Part shown: positions 1 through 11,513 of the stretch, piece after piece
Layout: each line of letters opens with the position of its first letter
Numbering within the stretch: position 1 is the first letter of the stretch
Source of the DNA: Musa acuminata AAA Group
Taxonomy: Eukaryota > Streptophyta > Magnoliopsida > Zingiberales > Musaceae
Assembly (NCBI RefSeq): GCF_036884655.1
Contig: NC_088356.1
Location: 16,339,501 to 16,403,500 of the forward strand
DNA length: 64,000 bases
Direction of reading: 5' to 3'
Position numbers and translations under genes: made by a program
Notes under the pieces: model-generated
The model's input: only the letters and a program-made list of their open reading frames with translations
What the model was told of the DNA's origin: nothing
The model's database searches: none

Positions 1-36
1 TTAAGATGTGTTTATAGAAATAATAACTGGGTTAGA

Positions 37-327
37 ATGCCTAGAAGAACCGATCCCCCTCAACTTGAACCAGAACCGGAAACACCAGTCTTTAGGGGTA
101 CTCAATCTCCTCCGATCTGTCCCTTTGAGGAAACACATTCATTTGAGCAAGCTCCTGCATTATCTGTCGAAGATATTTGGATTTGAATGGATCGATTTGA
201 ACAAAGACAAGAATGGCTTGTACATCGACAAGATTAAATCCTATCTGAGCTGCAGCAAATTCATCGACAATTTGACTCTTTATTTAGGCATTTTAATTTT
301 TCACCTCCTGAATGAGCTTATATGTGT
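37..327 (+). pseudogene. Broken proline/glutamate-rich reading frame of unknown function in the retroelement
   Basis: From the ATG at 37 the frame reads as a Pro/Glu-rich segment (starting MPRRTDPPQLEPEPETPV) and stops after about 49 codons. It resumes at an ATG directly after the stop with Gln/Arg-rich, helix-like sequence (MDRFEQRQEW) and has a second stop before ending near 327. The composition looks more protein-like than the alternative open frame at 8-334. It may be a remnant of an extra ORF carried by the element. I do not recognise a domain. It lies upstream of the RNase H tail, which suggests rearrangement. Confidence 0.3.
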
Positions 328-539
328 ATTGTAAACTCTTTATGTTACTCACTATGATCACAATGCCTTGTACCTTGATCTTTGATATGGTTACCCGATG
401 TATTTATTTGTGAGTAGAGTTACAAACATCACTCATTGTTTAATCTCGTTACTCACTGTCGGATTTTACATCGAAACTAAATGTTTTTGAAAACCTTGTG
501 TCTTGGTTTCCATGATTTGTGAAAATGATATACCAATGC

Positions 540-657
540 AGTTGATGTGTCATATTGCCATAATATTAAACATCAACTAGCTGATATTTTTACAAAACCT
601 CTAAGTGAAGAACAATTTGATTTCATAAGAAGAGAATTAGAAATGTTGATGTGTTCG
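540..657 (+). pseudogene. Copia RNase H C-terminal tail fragment
   Basis: The plus strand encodes the end of a Ty1/Copia RNase H domain, including the sequence KHQLADIFTKPLSEEQFD, equivalent to the tail seen on the minus strand at 6866-7000. Only about 36 codons are preserved. Upstream sequence does not continue the RNase H domain, so the rest of pol is deleted or rearranged here. The fragment fixes the element orientation as plus. Confidence 0.7.
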
Positions 658-1265
658 AACACATAAACTAGTTAAAATTATCTTTCGAACTTTATTGAAT
701 GATCAAATCACTTGATTGCCATTACATGCCTAAATAACATGTTGGAAATTATGTGTTGAATACAAAAATTTCCATAACAATAAGCATGTTTTGTCTTCAT
801 GATTGTATAGCATAGTCTTGTCCGAATGCATGAAAGTGTTAATTTCATTTTCGGATTCGCTTAACAATCGGATTTTCTCATACACTTATTATATGAAAAA
901 TATTTTTCTGAAATGGATTTGATGAAATGATTCTTGTTTATAAATTCCATCTTGAAATATGGATGATAGTGTTTTTACTTGCAAAGACTTGTTTCACATA
1001 CATATCTTGATCCTTGTAAAAATGAAGCATGATTTAATCTCTCATCGATTTTAACTTCACTCAAAGTAAAATCACAAATAGCCTTCCTCCTTCATGCAAA
1101 AAAGATTATAACAAATAAAAAGGAATAAGTATTCAAAGTAATCTATGTATCATGCTTTCCTTTATATGCTTGGAAAATAACATGTAAAGGCATGAACAAC
1201 TATCACACTTATGTTCAAAATTTGCTTATTGTTCTCCTACTATCACAATTACCATGCTTTTTGTT

Positions 1266-1283
1266 GATGACAAAGGGGGAGAA
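1266..1283 (+). other. Secondary PPT-like G-rich motif
   Basis: A GATGACAAAGGGGGAGAA motif sits about 0.5 kb before the 3' LTR. The same motif recurs at 6330-6348, 25480-25500 and 26175-26195 on the minus strand. Repeated PPT-like motifs in the pol-LTR spacer are a known feature of Sireviruses. Whether this copy primes plus-strand synthesis is unknown. Confidence 0.55.
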
Positions 1284-1775
1284 ATATATGAGTATTAATG
1301 CCATGCTTGCATCACCAAGAGATATATGAATATATGCTATGATTGCTATAATTTGCATTATGCCTTGTTTGTATCATGTCAAGATATCAAAAAAACTTGC
1401 ATCGTAATTTTACGTATTGATATATTACCATGAAATGCGATAATTGCTAAAATATTTGAAATGTGTGCATCATATAATGATATCAAAATCTTACTTCGCA
1501 GTTTTACATGTTGATATATGATGAATTGCTACTATTACCATAATTCAAACTTGAAATGTGAAATTTGAAAATGAATGTCAAGCCTTGACATCATCTTCAG
1601 AGAGATACATCATGATGGGAATCATGATGGGAGTATTGATAAGTTTAAATGATTTTAACTTATCAATATGTCTCTTGAATTCAAAGGGTTTGAATTCAAG
1701 AATGACTTATCTCAAGTATGGCATATAGACAGGGCGAGTTAAGGTTAACTCCATTATCAATTGATTGTCATCATC

Positions 1776-1789
1776 AAAAAGAGGGAGAT
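1776..1789 (+). other. Polypurine tract next to the 3' LTR
   Basis: The purine run AAAAAGAGGGAGAT ends directly at the TGTTG start of the LTR. This is the expected position for plus-strand priming in an LTR retrotransposon. Confidence 0.75.
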
Positions 1790-3483
1790 TGTTGAATCAC
1801 GAATTTTGATGATGAAGTCAATTGTCATCTGTTATCTAATCTATATGTTGAGATAAGTGTACAGGATTAACTATGATGAAAGTAATATATGCAGCAGGAG
1901 TTGCGCCGGAGTCAAGACAATGATCACGTTGGGAGTTCGAGAGTTTGACGGAAGTTCGGATAGTCGTCGGAGGTTCTGCGGGAACAAATCTGAGAAGTCC
2001 ATGAGCTTGCCAAAGAAGCTCGTCGGAACTCGCCAAGTGGATCGTCGCAAGTCCAGGAGTTTGCCGGAAGTCCGCAGGAGCATCACCAAGGGTTCATCGG
2101 ATGATCGACGAAAGTTCGCCGGAAGCTCGCAGGAAGAAGCGATTGACGCACCGGAGCAAGATTGCAGTAAATGTCTTAGGAAATATCGTAGTTAGCACAA
2201 TGATTAAGTTGGAAATGGAAGGTGATGCCATTAACTTAATCTTGGGGTAATTGGGCCCCTAAAAAATCCAAATTGGGCCGAATGGATCAACCCATTCGGA
2301 CCCTGATTTCTGCCAGGCGGTTGAACCGCCCAAGCCAGGAGGTGGCACCGCCTGGGCTAAGTCTTTGAGCGAAACTAGGTGGTGCAACTGCCCCAGCCAG
2401 GAGGTGGCACCGCTAGGGCTCAGTCTCCGAGCGAGACTGGGCGGTGCAACCTCCCCTGACAAGAGGTGGCACCACCTGAGCTCGGTCTTCGAGCTCTGGC
2501 AGGAGGTGCAACAGCCCCTGACAGAGGTGGCACCGCCCAGAGGCTCAGTCTTTGAGCTCTGTCAGGTGGTGCAACCGCTCCAGTCAGGAGGTGCAACCGC
2601 CAGATCCCGGAATTCCAGGAATTTACAGTTTTGAGCTCCAAATTCAAACTGGGTTAGGGCCTATAAATACCCCACCCATTCAGCACTGAAAGGCAACAAA
2701 AAATACGCTGAAATCCTGATCTTGTTCTGTGATTTTTAGAGCTCAAAATTGTTGTAAAGGCCAAAAGATCTTCTCCCTCTTTTCTTCCAAGTTCTGATCT
2801 TTAAAGAGAGGAGAGAAAATTTTATAAGGGTTGTCTCCTAAGCCCATCAAAAGGAGTGAAACTGTAAAAAGGTGGTTGGCCTTCGCCTATTGAAGGAAGG
2901 CCTCTAATTGACGTCGGTGACCTCGTCGGTGGAGGAAGCGAAAAGTGGAGTAGGTCAAGATTGACCGAACCACTCTAAATCTCGGTTTGCATTTACTTTG
3001 AGCATATTATCTTTACTGCAAACCTCCTCTAAAGCTTACTGCTTTCTGCACATATACGATCGGGTTTCAAGCTTTGCACTTTCCGAATTGGCGTTTAGAC
3101 ATAAATCAGTTTCATCATATGATCATCATATTTCTGTTTGCGTTTACGTTTTGATTTCTATCATAACTGCAAACTGCCTTTATATCCTTGCTTAAACTGC
3201 ATCTCGCTTAATCAAGTGATTTACGAATCAGCATTTAGACGTAAATCAGTTTTTTCGTATGAATATCATATTTCAGTTTGCGCCTACTATCTGATTAGAA
3301 TCATAACTGCAAACTGTATTTATATCTTTGCTGCATCACTCTTAAACAAAAGTTAAAGTGATTTACGAATCGGCTTTCTTACCAAAATCACTTTTAACGA
3401 ACGAACGCAGTTTTTATTTTTCGTAGAAGGTTTTCCGCTGCACTAATTCACCCCCCCCCCTCTTAGTGCTCTTGATCCTAACA
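1790..3483 (+). repeat. Sirevirus-like LTR A (3' LTR, 1694 bp)
   Basis: It starts TGTTGAATCACG after the PPT and ends GATCCTAACA. The internal layout matches the other LTRs here: a 5' part rich in CGGAAGTTCG-type motifs, a GC-rich minisatellite of GGTGGCACCGCC / GGTGCAACCGCC blocks (about 2310-2605), a TATA box at 2662-2669, and a 3' end with a poly-C run just before TCTTAGTGCTCTTGATCC. Open frames within it are spurious. The right flank runs straight into another LTR in the opposite orientation, so this element inserted into that LTR. The left partner LTR is outside the window. Confidence 0.85.
2662..2669 (+). promoter_or_regulatory. LTR A TATA box
   Basis: TATAAATA lies in GGCCTATAAATACCCC, a context conserved in nearly every LTR of the family here (18316, 21101 and 31356 on plus; 13636, 15695, 23945 and 29595 on minus). 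It marks the likely U3/R promoter. Confidence 0.6.
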
Positions 3484-3941
3484 CCTCCGACGAGGTCTTC
3501 AGCATCCACTAAAGGCCTTCCTTCAATAGGTGAAGACCGAACACCTCTTTACGACACTTTCCCCTTTTCCCGGGTTTTGGAGATGAACCCTTATAAGTCT
3601 CTCTCCTCTTTCTTAGATGGTTATAAGGCTAAGAGATGAAGGAGGAGAACTCTAACTTTTACAACACTTTAAGACTCAAGAACTCAAGATTCTGCTAATA
3701 GGTTTCGTGTCCTTTCATGTAGAAATGGGTGGAGTTTTTATAGGCCCCAATGGCTTCAAAATTAGAGTCAAAACGTATCACATGCCCGGAATCCGGGGTA
3801 CTGGCTATACCACTATCGTTACTAGGCGATACTACAACCGCTGATTTGACTATGGGCGGTACCACCGTCGAATAGGGGTGGTACCATCGCTAGTAGCACT
3901 GCTGCCGGTGGTACCACCGCCCAGTTTGGGCAGTACCATTG
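3484..3941 (-). repeat. E1 3' LTR, left piece
   Basis: The sequence matches the internal part of the E1 5' LTR from about 11780 to 12150, including the CCACTAAAGGCCTTCCTTC block and the GGTACCACCGCC repeats. About the first 270 bases expected at the left are missing at the LTR A boundary. It stops at the TGTTAGAAC start of a Gypsy LTR. Confidence 0.75.
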
Positions 3942-4379
3942 TGTTAGAACCCTTGCAGATTCTAAACTTGGGGTTGATCTCTTTAGGGGATCGGCCTCCT
4001 TGGAACTCTATAGGGGTTCCTCCCTCCAAGTTGCTGCTCAAAGGCTGCAGAAAAGATTCATCTATTGCTTATCAAAAGAGAAGGAATACATGGCTATTTA
4101 TAGGGCTTCTAAACCCTAACTCTTAATAGGACTCCTACTTAAGACTCTTACTTCTAACCAACTCCTAATAAGACTCCTACTCAAGACTCCTATTCCCTTA
4201 CAACTCCTATTTCTTCTCTAAGAAAAAACCTCCTACATGAATGCCCCTCTCAATTAGGACTCTCCTAGCTAGAGTCCTAACAGAATGTCCCTCTCAGTTA
4301 GGACTCTCCTAGCTAGAGTCCTAACATTTTTACATGAATGTCCCTCTCAATTAGGACTCTCCAAGCTAGAGTCCTAATA
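3942..4379 (-). repeat. Gypsy 3' LTR (about 438 bp)
   Basis: It is bounded by TGTTAGAACCC on the left and GTCCTAATA on the right. The ends are near-inverted (TGTTAG / CTAATA, with CTAACA expected). Inside are three short tandem units based on CCTCTCAATTAGGACTCTCC and TAGCTAGAGTCCTAA around 4247-4379. A C-rich tract next to its right end is the PPT complement. Confidence 0.65.
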
Positions 4380-4522
4380 GACCCGCCCTCTTCAAATCAG
4401 CCTTGTCCTCGAGGTTGATGATTCGTGAATTCTGAGAATTTGATCTTCAAGTCGTCATAGTTCTCCCAAGTGGCATCTTCTATTGGTAGGTTCGCCTACT
4501 ATATTAGCACTTCATTAGTGGG

Positions 4523-5475
4523 TCATCGTCGTCGAGTCTCGATCCGTCGATCAATAACGGCACTTGGCTGGGTCTGGAGTTCTCTTTGGGTAGTTATATT
4601 TGGTGGGTGGCTTTGGGCTGTCTCCAAGCACCTATTTAAAACTTCCGGCTGGCTGTTGGTTTGTGGGTGATATGTCGTACTCCTTTTCAATTTAGTACCC
4701 TGCATATGGAATAACTTTATCCAAAATCTGCTCTTGAAGATGCAAGTAGAATTTGTCACAAGCACAATGCGTCCCTTATAGTGTAATTCTTTTGAGTTCC
4801 AATTGTAATGAGCCATGGAGCTTGGTGCTTCCTCCAATTTTTTTATAATCTTACTAGTATCTGAATCTTCCTGCCATTCCATCTTAATATCCTCAAGGAA
4901 GTCGCTGGTCGAAAGTGAAACGGCCGAAACTTCAACTTGCTCGGGTAGCTGCGAAAGCGCATCTGCAAGAACATTCTCTTTCCCCTTTTTGTAAGTTATT
5001 TCAAAATCAAATCCAAGAAGTTTTGTTACCCATTTTTGCTGCTCAGGGGATGGTATCTTTCGCTCCAAAAAGTACTTGAGGCTTTTATGGTCGGTTTTAT
5101 TTTGAAATCGTCGACCAATCAAGTAGGGTCTCCACCTCGTTGCTGCGCGCACAATGGCGAGCATCTCCTTATCATATGTTGACTTATTTTGATAGGAGGG
5201 AGATAATGCGTTGCTAGTGTATGCGAGTGGTCGACCATCTTGCATGAGAATGGCTCCAATTCTGACTCCAGATGCGTCGGCCTCAATAATGAAGGGTCGG
5301 TTAAAATCTAGTAGTGTTAGCACCGACGTCGTCGTCATGGCTGCCTTAAGTTTGTCGAAGGCAGCGGAGGCTCTGTCCGACCATTGGAAGACATCTTTTT
5401 TCAGTAAGGAAGTAAGTGGTGCACTGATCTCGCCATAGTTTTTCACGAGCTTGCAGTAATAGCCTGTTAAACCCA
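4523..5475 (-). pseudogene. Ty3/Gypsy RT-RNase H with deleted integrase
   Basis: The 321-residue minus-strand frame begins with the end of RT (GLTGYYCKLVKNYGEISAPL). It continues through a Gypsy RNase H (EADASGVRIGAILMQDGRPL, then the TDHKSLKYF motif) and the linker to the integrase zinc-binding region (ELHYKGRI). It then jumps to the end of the integrase core (TTYHPQTNSQPEVLNRCLE). Most of the integrase core is therefore missing, and the final residues are unrelated. The frame is open but cannot encode a working polyprotein. The first seven residues come from the junction with the E1 LTR. Confidence 0.85.
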
Positions 5476-5914
5476 GATTACCTCCCAATCCTAACTTAAT
5501 TTATGCTCTAACTACAATAATTAAGACATGTTTACTACACTTCTTGTTCCGGTGTGTCAATTGCTCTTCCAGCGAGCTTCCGGTGTACTTCCGGCGAACA
5601 TCCGACGAACTCTTGGCAATGCTTCGGTGGACTCCCGGCAAGCTCCTGGACTTTGCGACGATCTTCTTGGCGAGTTCCAATGAGCTTCTATGGCAAGCTC
5701 CTGGACTTCTCGGTTGGTTCCCGTAGAACTTCTAACGAACGTCTGGACTTCCGTCGAAATCTCAAACTCCCAATGAGATCTCGATCTTGACTCCGGCACA
5801 ACACTTGCTTTATGTTTTACTACCATCGTAGTTAATCCTACACACTTTTCTCAACATATAGATTAGATCAAACAAATTACAATTGACTTCATCATCAAAA
5901 TTCGAGATTCAACA
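5476..5914 (-). repeat. E1 3' LTR, right piece
   Basis: LTR sequence resumes after the Gypsy fragment with CCTCCCAATCCTAACTTAAT, matching 12330 onward in the 5' LTR, and ends GAGATTCAACA. The PPT lies immediately to the right, so this is the U3 terminus of the minus-strand element. Confidence 0.8.
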
Positions 5915-5932
5915 ATCTCCCCCTTTTTGATG
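5915..5932 (-). other. E1 polypurine tract
   Basis: The plus strand reads ATCTCCCCCTTTTTGATG, the complement of a CATCAAAAAGGGGGAGAT tract abutting the LTR end. The same sequence occurs beside the 3' LTR of the young element at 25161. Confidence 0.75.
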
Positions 5933-6865
5933 ATGACAATCAATTGATGACGAAGTTAACCTTAACTCCTCCTATCTATATGCCATACTTGAGAAAAGAC
6001 ATTCTTGAATTCAAGGCCTTTGAATTCAAAAGACATATTGATAAGTTATGTTCATTTAAACTTATCGATATGCATATCATGATTCCTATCATGATCTAAC
6101 ATTCTGAAAATGATGTTAAGGCATGACATCCTTTTTTAAGTATGATATTTCAAATATGAAAGATGACAAAGATAGCAATTTATCATTCTATGGCAAGATA
6201 TCAATTTGTAAAAATAGCATGTTAAGCTCTAGATATCTTATGAAAGAAATTTATCAAGCAAACATTTCAACTATCTATGATAAAATACATTGCATACATT
6301 AGTCATCAATTTACCATATTTTAGTATTATTTCTCCCCCTTTGTTGTAACAAAAAGGAGAATGATTCAACAATGCAAGTGTGGTAAAAATTCATGAAGAA
6401 AGAGAGTAAGGAGGAAAATCCATTGAGAACCAACTTTGTGAAATGATTTGAATCAAGTCATAAATGATAAAAGAGTTTCATTAAATCATGCTTCAATTTT
6501 CATAAGGATGAAGATATTTATGTGAAATTAAATCCTTACTCTTGCAAGTGTTCATCTCAAAAAGAATTCATAAAAATTCTTCCTTCGTTAAGAAGGAATT
6601 TATGTGAAAGAATCATATTATGAAGGATAAAATAAATTCTATGAATAAATCTTCATAATGAGAGGAGCATCATATCAAATCCATTTCTCATTAAAAATTC
6701 ATAAGAGTGAAATCCGAGATATACATTTGTCAATGAAATTCATGAAGTGATTGAGTGTATAAAAAATCATTAAGTGTTGGAGCAAGGGTATGAAGTGAAC
6801 TTGATATGGCATAAACTCATGAAAGCTCCATTCAAGAAGATTGTCCGAAAAAGAAATATACCAAC
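5933..6865 (-). other. E1 non-coding 3' spacer
   Basis: About 0.9 kb of AT-rich sequence lies between pol and the PPT. No gene is seen. A second PPT-like motif (TCTCCCCCTTTGTTGTAAC on plus, near 6330-6348) is present. Confidence 0.6.
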
Positions 6866-9860
6866 TCATGCATTCAGATAAATTAACATTCCTAATTCTC
6901 TTCTAATAAAATCATATTGTTCTTCACTTAAAGGTTTTATAAAAATATCGGCTAATTGATGTTTCATATCAATAAACTCTAAGATTACATCATGATTGGT
7001 GAAATGATCTCGTATAAAGTGATGCCTAATATCAATATGTTTTGTTCTAGAGTGTTGAATGAGATTCTTTGTTAAACATATTATACTTGTGTTATCATAT
7101 TTTATGGGGATATTTTTGAGATGAATCTTATAATCTTCTAAAGTATTTTTCATCCACATAACTTATCCACAACATGCACTAGCTGCAATATACTCAGCTT
7201 CGATTGTAAATAGTACAACCGAGTTTTGTTTCTTGGAAGACCAAGAAACAAGTGTGTGTCCTAAAAATTGATATGTTCTAGATGTGCTTTTTCTATCTAA
7301 TCTACATCTAGCAAAATCCGCATCAGTATATGCAATTAGTTTAAAGTTCTCAGATTTTAGATACCATAATCCTATATCGGTGGTACATTTAAGATATCTA
7401 AGAATTCTCTTAACTGCTTTAAGATGAGATATCTTAGAATTAGATTGAAACCTAACACAAAGACCTACACTAAACATGATATCCGGTCTAGTTGCGGTGA
7501 GGTATAGTACACATCCTATCATACTCCTATAAGCTTTTTGATCAAAGCTTTCTCCACTTTCATCAATGTCTAACTTAGTAGAGGTACTCATGGGAGTATT
7601 GATAGCTTTTGAGCTATCCATATTAAACATTTTTAACAATTTTAAAGTGTATTTTGTTTGACTAAGAAAGATGTCATTACTTAGTTGCTTGATTTGTAAG
7701 CCTAAAAAGAATGCTAATTCTCTCATCAAACTCATTTCAAATTCAAGACTTATACTTTTAGCAAATGATTCACAAAGAGATTCATTCATGGAACCAAAAA
7801 TAATATCATCAATATAAATTTGAACAATAAAAAAATTATTTTTAAAATTTTTGATAAATAATGTAGTATCAACCTTGCCTTTAGAGAAATTATTTTCAAT
7901 AAGAAATGAACTAAGTCTCTCATATCAAGCCCTTGGGGCTTGTTTTAAACCATAGAGAGCTTTAGTTAATTTAAACACATGATTAGGGAGACTATCATTC
8001 TCAAATCCAGGAGGTTGTTCAACATAAATTTTTTCGAAAATAAAGCCATTAAGAAAAGCACTTTTAACATCCATTTGAAATAACTTAAAATTATTACTAC
8101 TAGCATAGGTAATGAGCATCCTTATGGCTTCTAATCAAGCCACAGGAGTGAATGTCTCTTCATAATCGATACCTTCTTCTTGATTAAAACCTTTGGCTAC
8201 TAATCTAGCCTTGTTTCGAACCACGATACCAAATTCATCTTCCTTGTTTCTAAAGACTCATTTAGTACCAATAACTAAATGGTCATTTAGTCTAGGAACA
8301 AGCTTCCACACCTCATTTCTCTCAAATTGATTTAACTCTTCTTGCATTGCAATGACCCATGAATCATCTTTCATGGCCTCGTCAATGTATTTAGGTTCAA
8401 TTTGGGAGAGAAAAGTAGTGTTGGCACAAAAATTTTTAAGAGAAGAACGTGTTTGAACCTCTTTCGATGTTTCTCCCATAATTAGCTCCTTAGGATGAGC
8501 ATCTACATACCTTCATTCCTTCGGTAAAGAAGGTTCGGAAGAAGATGCATCCAAATTGCTATTTGGAGAAGGGGTTTCATTTAAATTCAAGGCATCAAAA
8601 TCAACATCATCATCAAGTTCATTTTTCTTAACTTCAAAAATTTCATTAAAAATAACATGAATGGATTCTTCTATAATCAAAGTTCTTTTGTTAAAGATAC
8701 AAAATACTTTAGAAACAAAGGAATATCCAAGAAAAATTTCTTCATCGGATTTTGTATCAAATTTACCTAAGGCATCTTTTTCATTCAAAATTAAACATTT
8801 ACATCTGAAAACTTTAAAGTATGAAACATTAGGTTTTTTGTTGTTCCACAACTCATAAGGAGTCTTGGAAAGTAGTGGTCTTACTAGAACCCTATTCATA
8901 ACATAGCATGTCGTATTTACGGCTTCGGCTAAAAAATATTTGGGTAGGTTATGTTCGTTTAACATGGTTCTTGTCATTTCTTGTAAGTTTCTATTCTTTC
9001 TTTCTACTATATTTTGTTGGAGATTTCTTGGAATAGAAAAATTATGGTTGTATCCATTAGATTCACAAATTTTTTGGAAATCACAGTTTTAAAATTCATC
9101 ACCGTGATCACTTCGAATTGACGAAACCATAAAACCGTTTTCATATTGAACAAGTTTATAGAACTTAGAGAAATACCTAAAGCGTTCACTTTTGTGTGCC
9201 AAAAAATAAGTCCATGTGTATCTACTATAATCATCCATGATAACAAATGCGTATTTGCTACCTCCTAGGCTTGTTGTAGTAATTGGTTCGAACAAGTCCA
9301 TATGGATCAATTGCAAAGGTCTAGAGGTGCTTATTTAGTTCTTAGGTTTGAAGCTACCTTTTATCTTTCATGAACTTGATATGAGGAATTTCTCTTACAA
9401 GTTCTTTAGATGAAATTTGAGAGATTAGATTCATACTAGCATGACCTAATCTCCTATGCCAAAGCCAAGCATCGTCACTCAAAACAGAAAAGCACATTTA
9501 ATTACAAAGATCATTAATCTCGATAGTGTATACATTATTTTATTTTAGGGCAATCAAATATGTGTTTTTGTATTGTTTTTTAATAATACAAACATTAGAT
9601 TCAAATCTAATGATATATCTTTTATCACATAATTGACTAATACTCAAAAGGTTATGCTTTAAACCATCAACTATCAATACATCTTTAATAAGAAGGTTGA
9701 ATTTGTTACCTATGATTCCTTTGCCAATTATTTTACCCTTGTTGTTGTCTCTGAATGTGGCATATCCTTCATCTAGGCTAGTGAGCTTAGAGAAATGAGA
9801 TGGATCTCCGGTCATATGCATTGAGCATCCACTATCAAGGTACCATCTCTTACTTCTAGC
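6866..9860 (-). pseudogene. E1 Copia pol: protease, integrase, RT, RNase H (decayed)
   Basis: Read right to left. Protease: WYLDSGCSMHMTGDPS near 9835-9790. GAG-pre-integrase: 9540-9790. Integrase core: 9316-8890, with HMDLF, a SDHGDEF second Asp and the VERKNR glutamate. Integrase C-terminus: to 8513. RT: from about 8400, with [27 protein letters not shown] and the YIDDIIFG catalytic motif near 7800. RNase H: YTDADFA, TIEAEYIAA and ADIFIKPLSEEQ down to 6866. In-frame stops lie at 8513, 8258, 8135, 7925 and 7163, and there are frameshifts in integrase. At least five stops can be explained by one transition from Trp, Gln or Arg codons. Confidence 0.88.
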
Positions 9861-10033
9861 TTGTGATGGTACATTTTTTTACAAAAAGAGATGATTTTTA
9901 GGTACCAATTTGACATTGGGTGCCTCAAAAATTGATCTACATAGTTTATCATATTACAATGAGTCATTTGAGGTTCTTTTAGGAATCCAAATTAATTTAT
10001 GTGGACTACATTTCTTGAATGGACAATGATAAA

Positions 10034-11463
10034 CTATATGCCCAAATTTGTAACAAAAGTTATATTTTTTCGGGGTGAGATATGCAAAGTAGGGCCTTTA
10101 ACAAATGTGGTTAGATTTTGGTGAGAACTACTCACAAATCTGATTCCACCTTTTCTATTAACGTGACCCCTGTTGGCAAGGATCATGTTCAAGGAATTGC
10201 TACCAACCTCAAATTTTTTTAAGGTTTCCTTGAGTAGCAAGTTGTCTTTTCTAAATGTTTCTAGTTCATCACATTTCGTACATGGAGCTAAACTATTATT
10301 GTGCTCAACTTTTAAACTATCGAAATCATTAACAAGAGAAGCATGCTCCTTTTTTAACAATTTATATTTTCTACTAATTAATTTACATTCATCAAATAAA
10401 TCATGAAAAGTATTTAATAATTCATAAAAGGATAAATTTGTATCAAATGAACTTATTACCTCATCTCTAATGGCCATTAGTGCATAGTGAGTAACTTGCT
10501 CGGTGATGGTAGGCTCCTCTTCTTCGGATGCACTTATGTCGTCCCATGTAGCTTTGAGAGCCTTCTTCTTTGGTTGCCTCCTCTTTGCTTGGGGACATTT
10601 ACTCTTGAAGTGTCCTAGCTTATTGCATTCATAACATATCACTTGTTTTTTCTTAGGTTCAAATTTATTTTTAGTATCATTTTTAAATTTATTTCTTTTT
10701 ATGAATCTTTTGAACTTCTTTGTTAAGAGTGTCAAGTTATCATCAAAGTCCTCATCACTTGAGTTTTCTTTCAAGTGGTCTTCTTGTGTTCTCAGTCTAT
10801 GTCCTTCCTGTTCTTTGGAAGGGTATCCTCAAGCTCTCCATGAGCTTTACATATCATTTCATAAGTCATTAGTGACCTAATTAGTTCTTCAAGAGGAAAA
10901 TTATTTAGATCTTTGGCCTTTTGAATGATCGTTATTTCAAGATCCTAACTTTTTGGAAGGGATCTTAAAATCTTATTAACTAGTCCAAAATTTGAGAAAC
11001 CTTTACCAAATCCTTTTAGACCATTGATGACATCCGTAAATCGGGTGTACATGTCTCCAACGGTCTCACTCGGTTTCATTCGAAATAACTTATAAGAATG
11101 TACTAAAAGATTAATTTTTGACTCCTTCACTTTACTAGTGCCTTCATGAGTCACTTCGAGTGTGTGCTAAATGTCAAAATCTATTTCACAAACTAATACT
11201 CGATTAAACTCGTTTTTATCTAATGCACAAAATAAGGCATTGATAGCCTTGGCATTTAAAGTAAAAGCCATCTTCTCCAACTCATTCCAATTGTTCATTG
11301 GAAGAGAAGACTTTTAAAAATCATTTTCGACAACGTTCCAAAGCTCAAAATCTATTGAAATTAGGAAGATCCCCATTCTAGTCTTCCAATATATGTAATC
11401 TGTCCCATTGAACATGGGTGAACATGTAATTGAATGGCCCTCTTAGTTATCGGCAAATGTCAT
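10034..11463 (-). pseudogene. E1 Copia gag (decayed)
   Basis: The start codon at 11461-11463 (MTFADN) is followed by FNGTDYIYWKTRMGIFLIS and a UBN2-type gag core (MKPSETVGDMYTRFTDVING). A CCHC knuckle, CYECNKLGHFKSKCP, lies near 10610-10650, and a coiled-coil-like Lys/Leu-rich tail reaches 10034. Stop codons interrupt the N-terminal half, including one at 10945-10947 where a PKSWD-type motif has lost its Trp. A frameshift lies near 10797. Gag would form the virus-like particle and bind RNA. This copy cannot. Confidence 0.85.
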
Positions 11464-11499
11464 CTCTCTTGGGTTTAAAACCAAATGAGAGTGAACCTT

Positions 11500-11511
11500 G
11501 CTCTGATACCA
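11500..11511 (-). other. E1 primer binding site (initiator Met-tRNA)
   Basis: The plus strand reads GCTCTGATACCA, so the minus strand is TGGTATCAGAGC, complementary to the 3' end of plant initiator Met-tRNA. It lies two bases from the LTR end, as expected. Confidence 0.85.
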
Positions 11512-11513
11512 AT

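Larger units (their letters stand above)
1..1789 (+). mobile_element. 3' internal part of a plus-strand Sirevirus-like Copia element
   Basis: This stretch precedes a complete plus-strand LTR and ends in a polypurine tract, so it is the 3' internal region of an element whose body lies left of the window. It contains a broken proline-rich reading frame near the left edge, a tail of Copia RNase H near 540-655, then about 1.1 kb of AT-rich non-coding spacer. A long spacer with an extra G-rich PPT-like motif (near 1266-1283) is typical of Sirevirus-type Copia elements. The coding parts are decayed. The rest of the spacer shows no gene. Confidence 0.75.
3942..5475 (-). mobile_element. Truncated Ty3/Gypsy element inside the E1 LTR
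   Basis: This minus-strand Gypsy remnant comprises a short 3' LTR (3942-4379), a PPT-like tract (near 4380-4393), a C-terminal integrase/chromodomain-like remnant (about 4394-4480), and an RT-RNase H frame. It is cut at the 5' side within RT, where the E1 LTR resumes at about 5475. About 170 bases of E1 LTR seem missing at the junction, so this is not a clean insertion. Confidence 0.75.

Noticed and set aside
1857..2195. Arg/Ser-rich open frame in LTR A, also seen in LTR F at 17510-17914
   Set aside because: It lies in the LTR 5' part, is shared only as repeat sequence and has no start-site or domain support.
11500..11511. A tRNA gene near the GCTCTGATACCA motifs
   Set aside because: Only 12 bases match the initiator tRNA 3' end, located at LTR boundaries, so they are primer binding sites.
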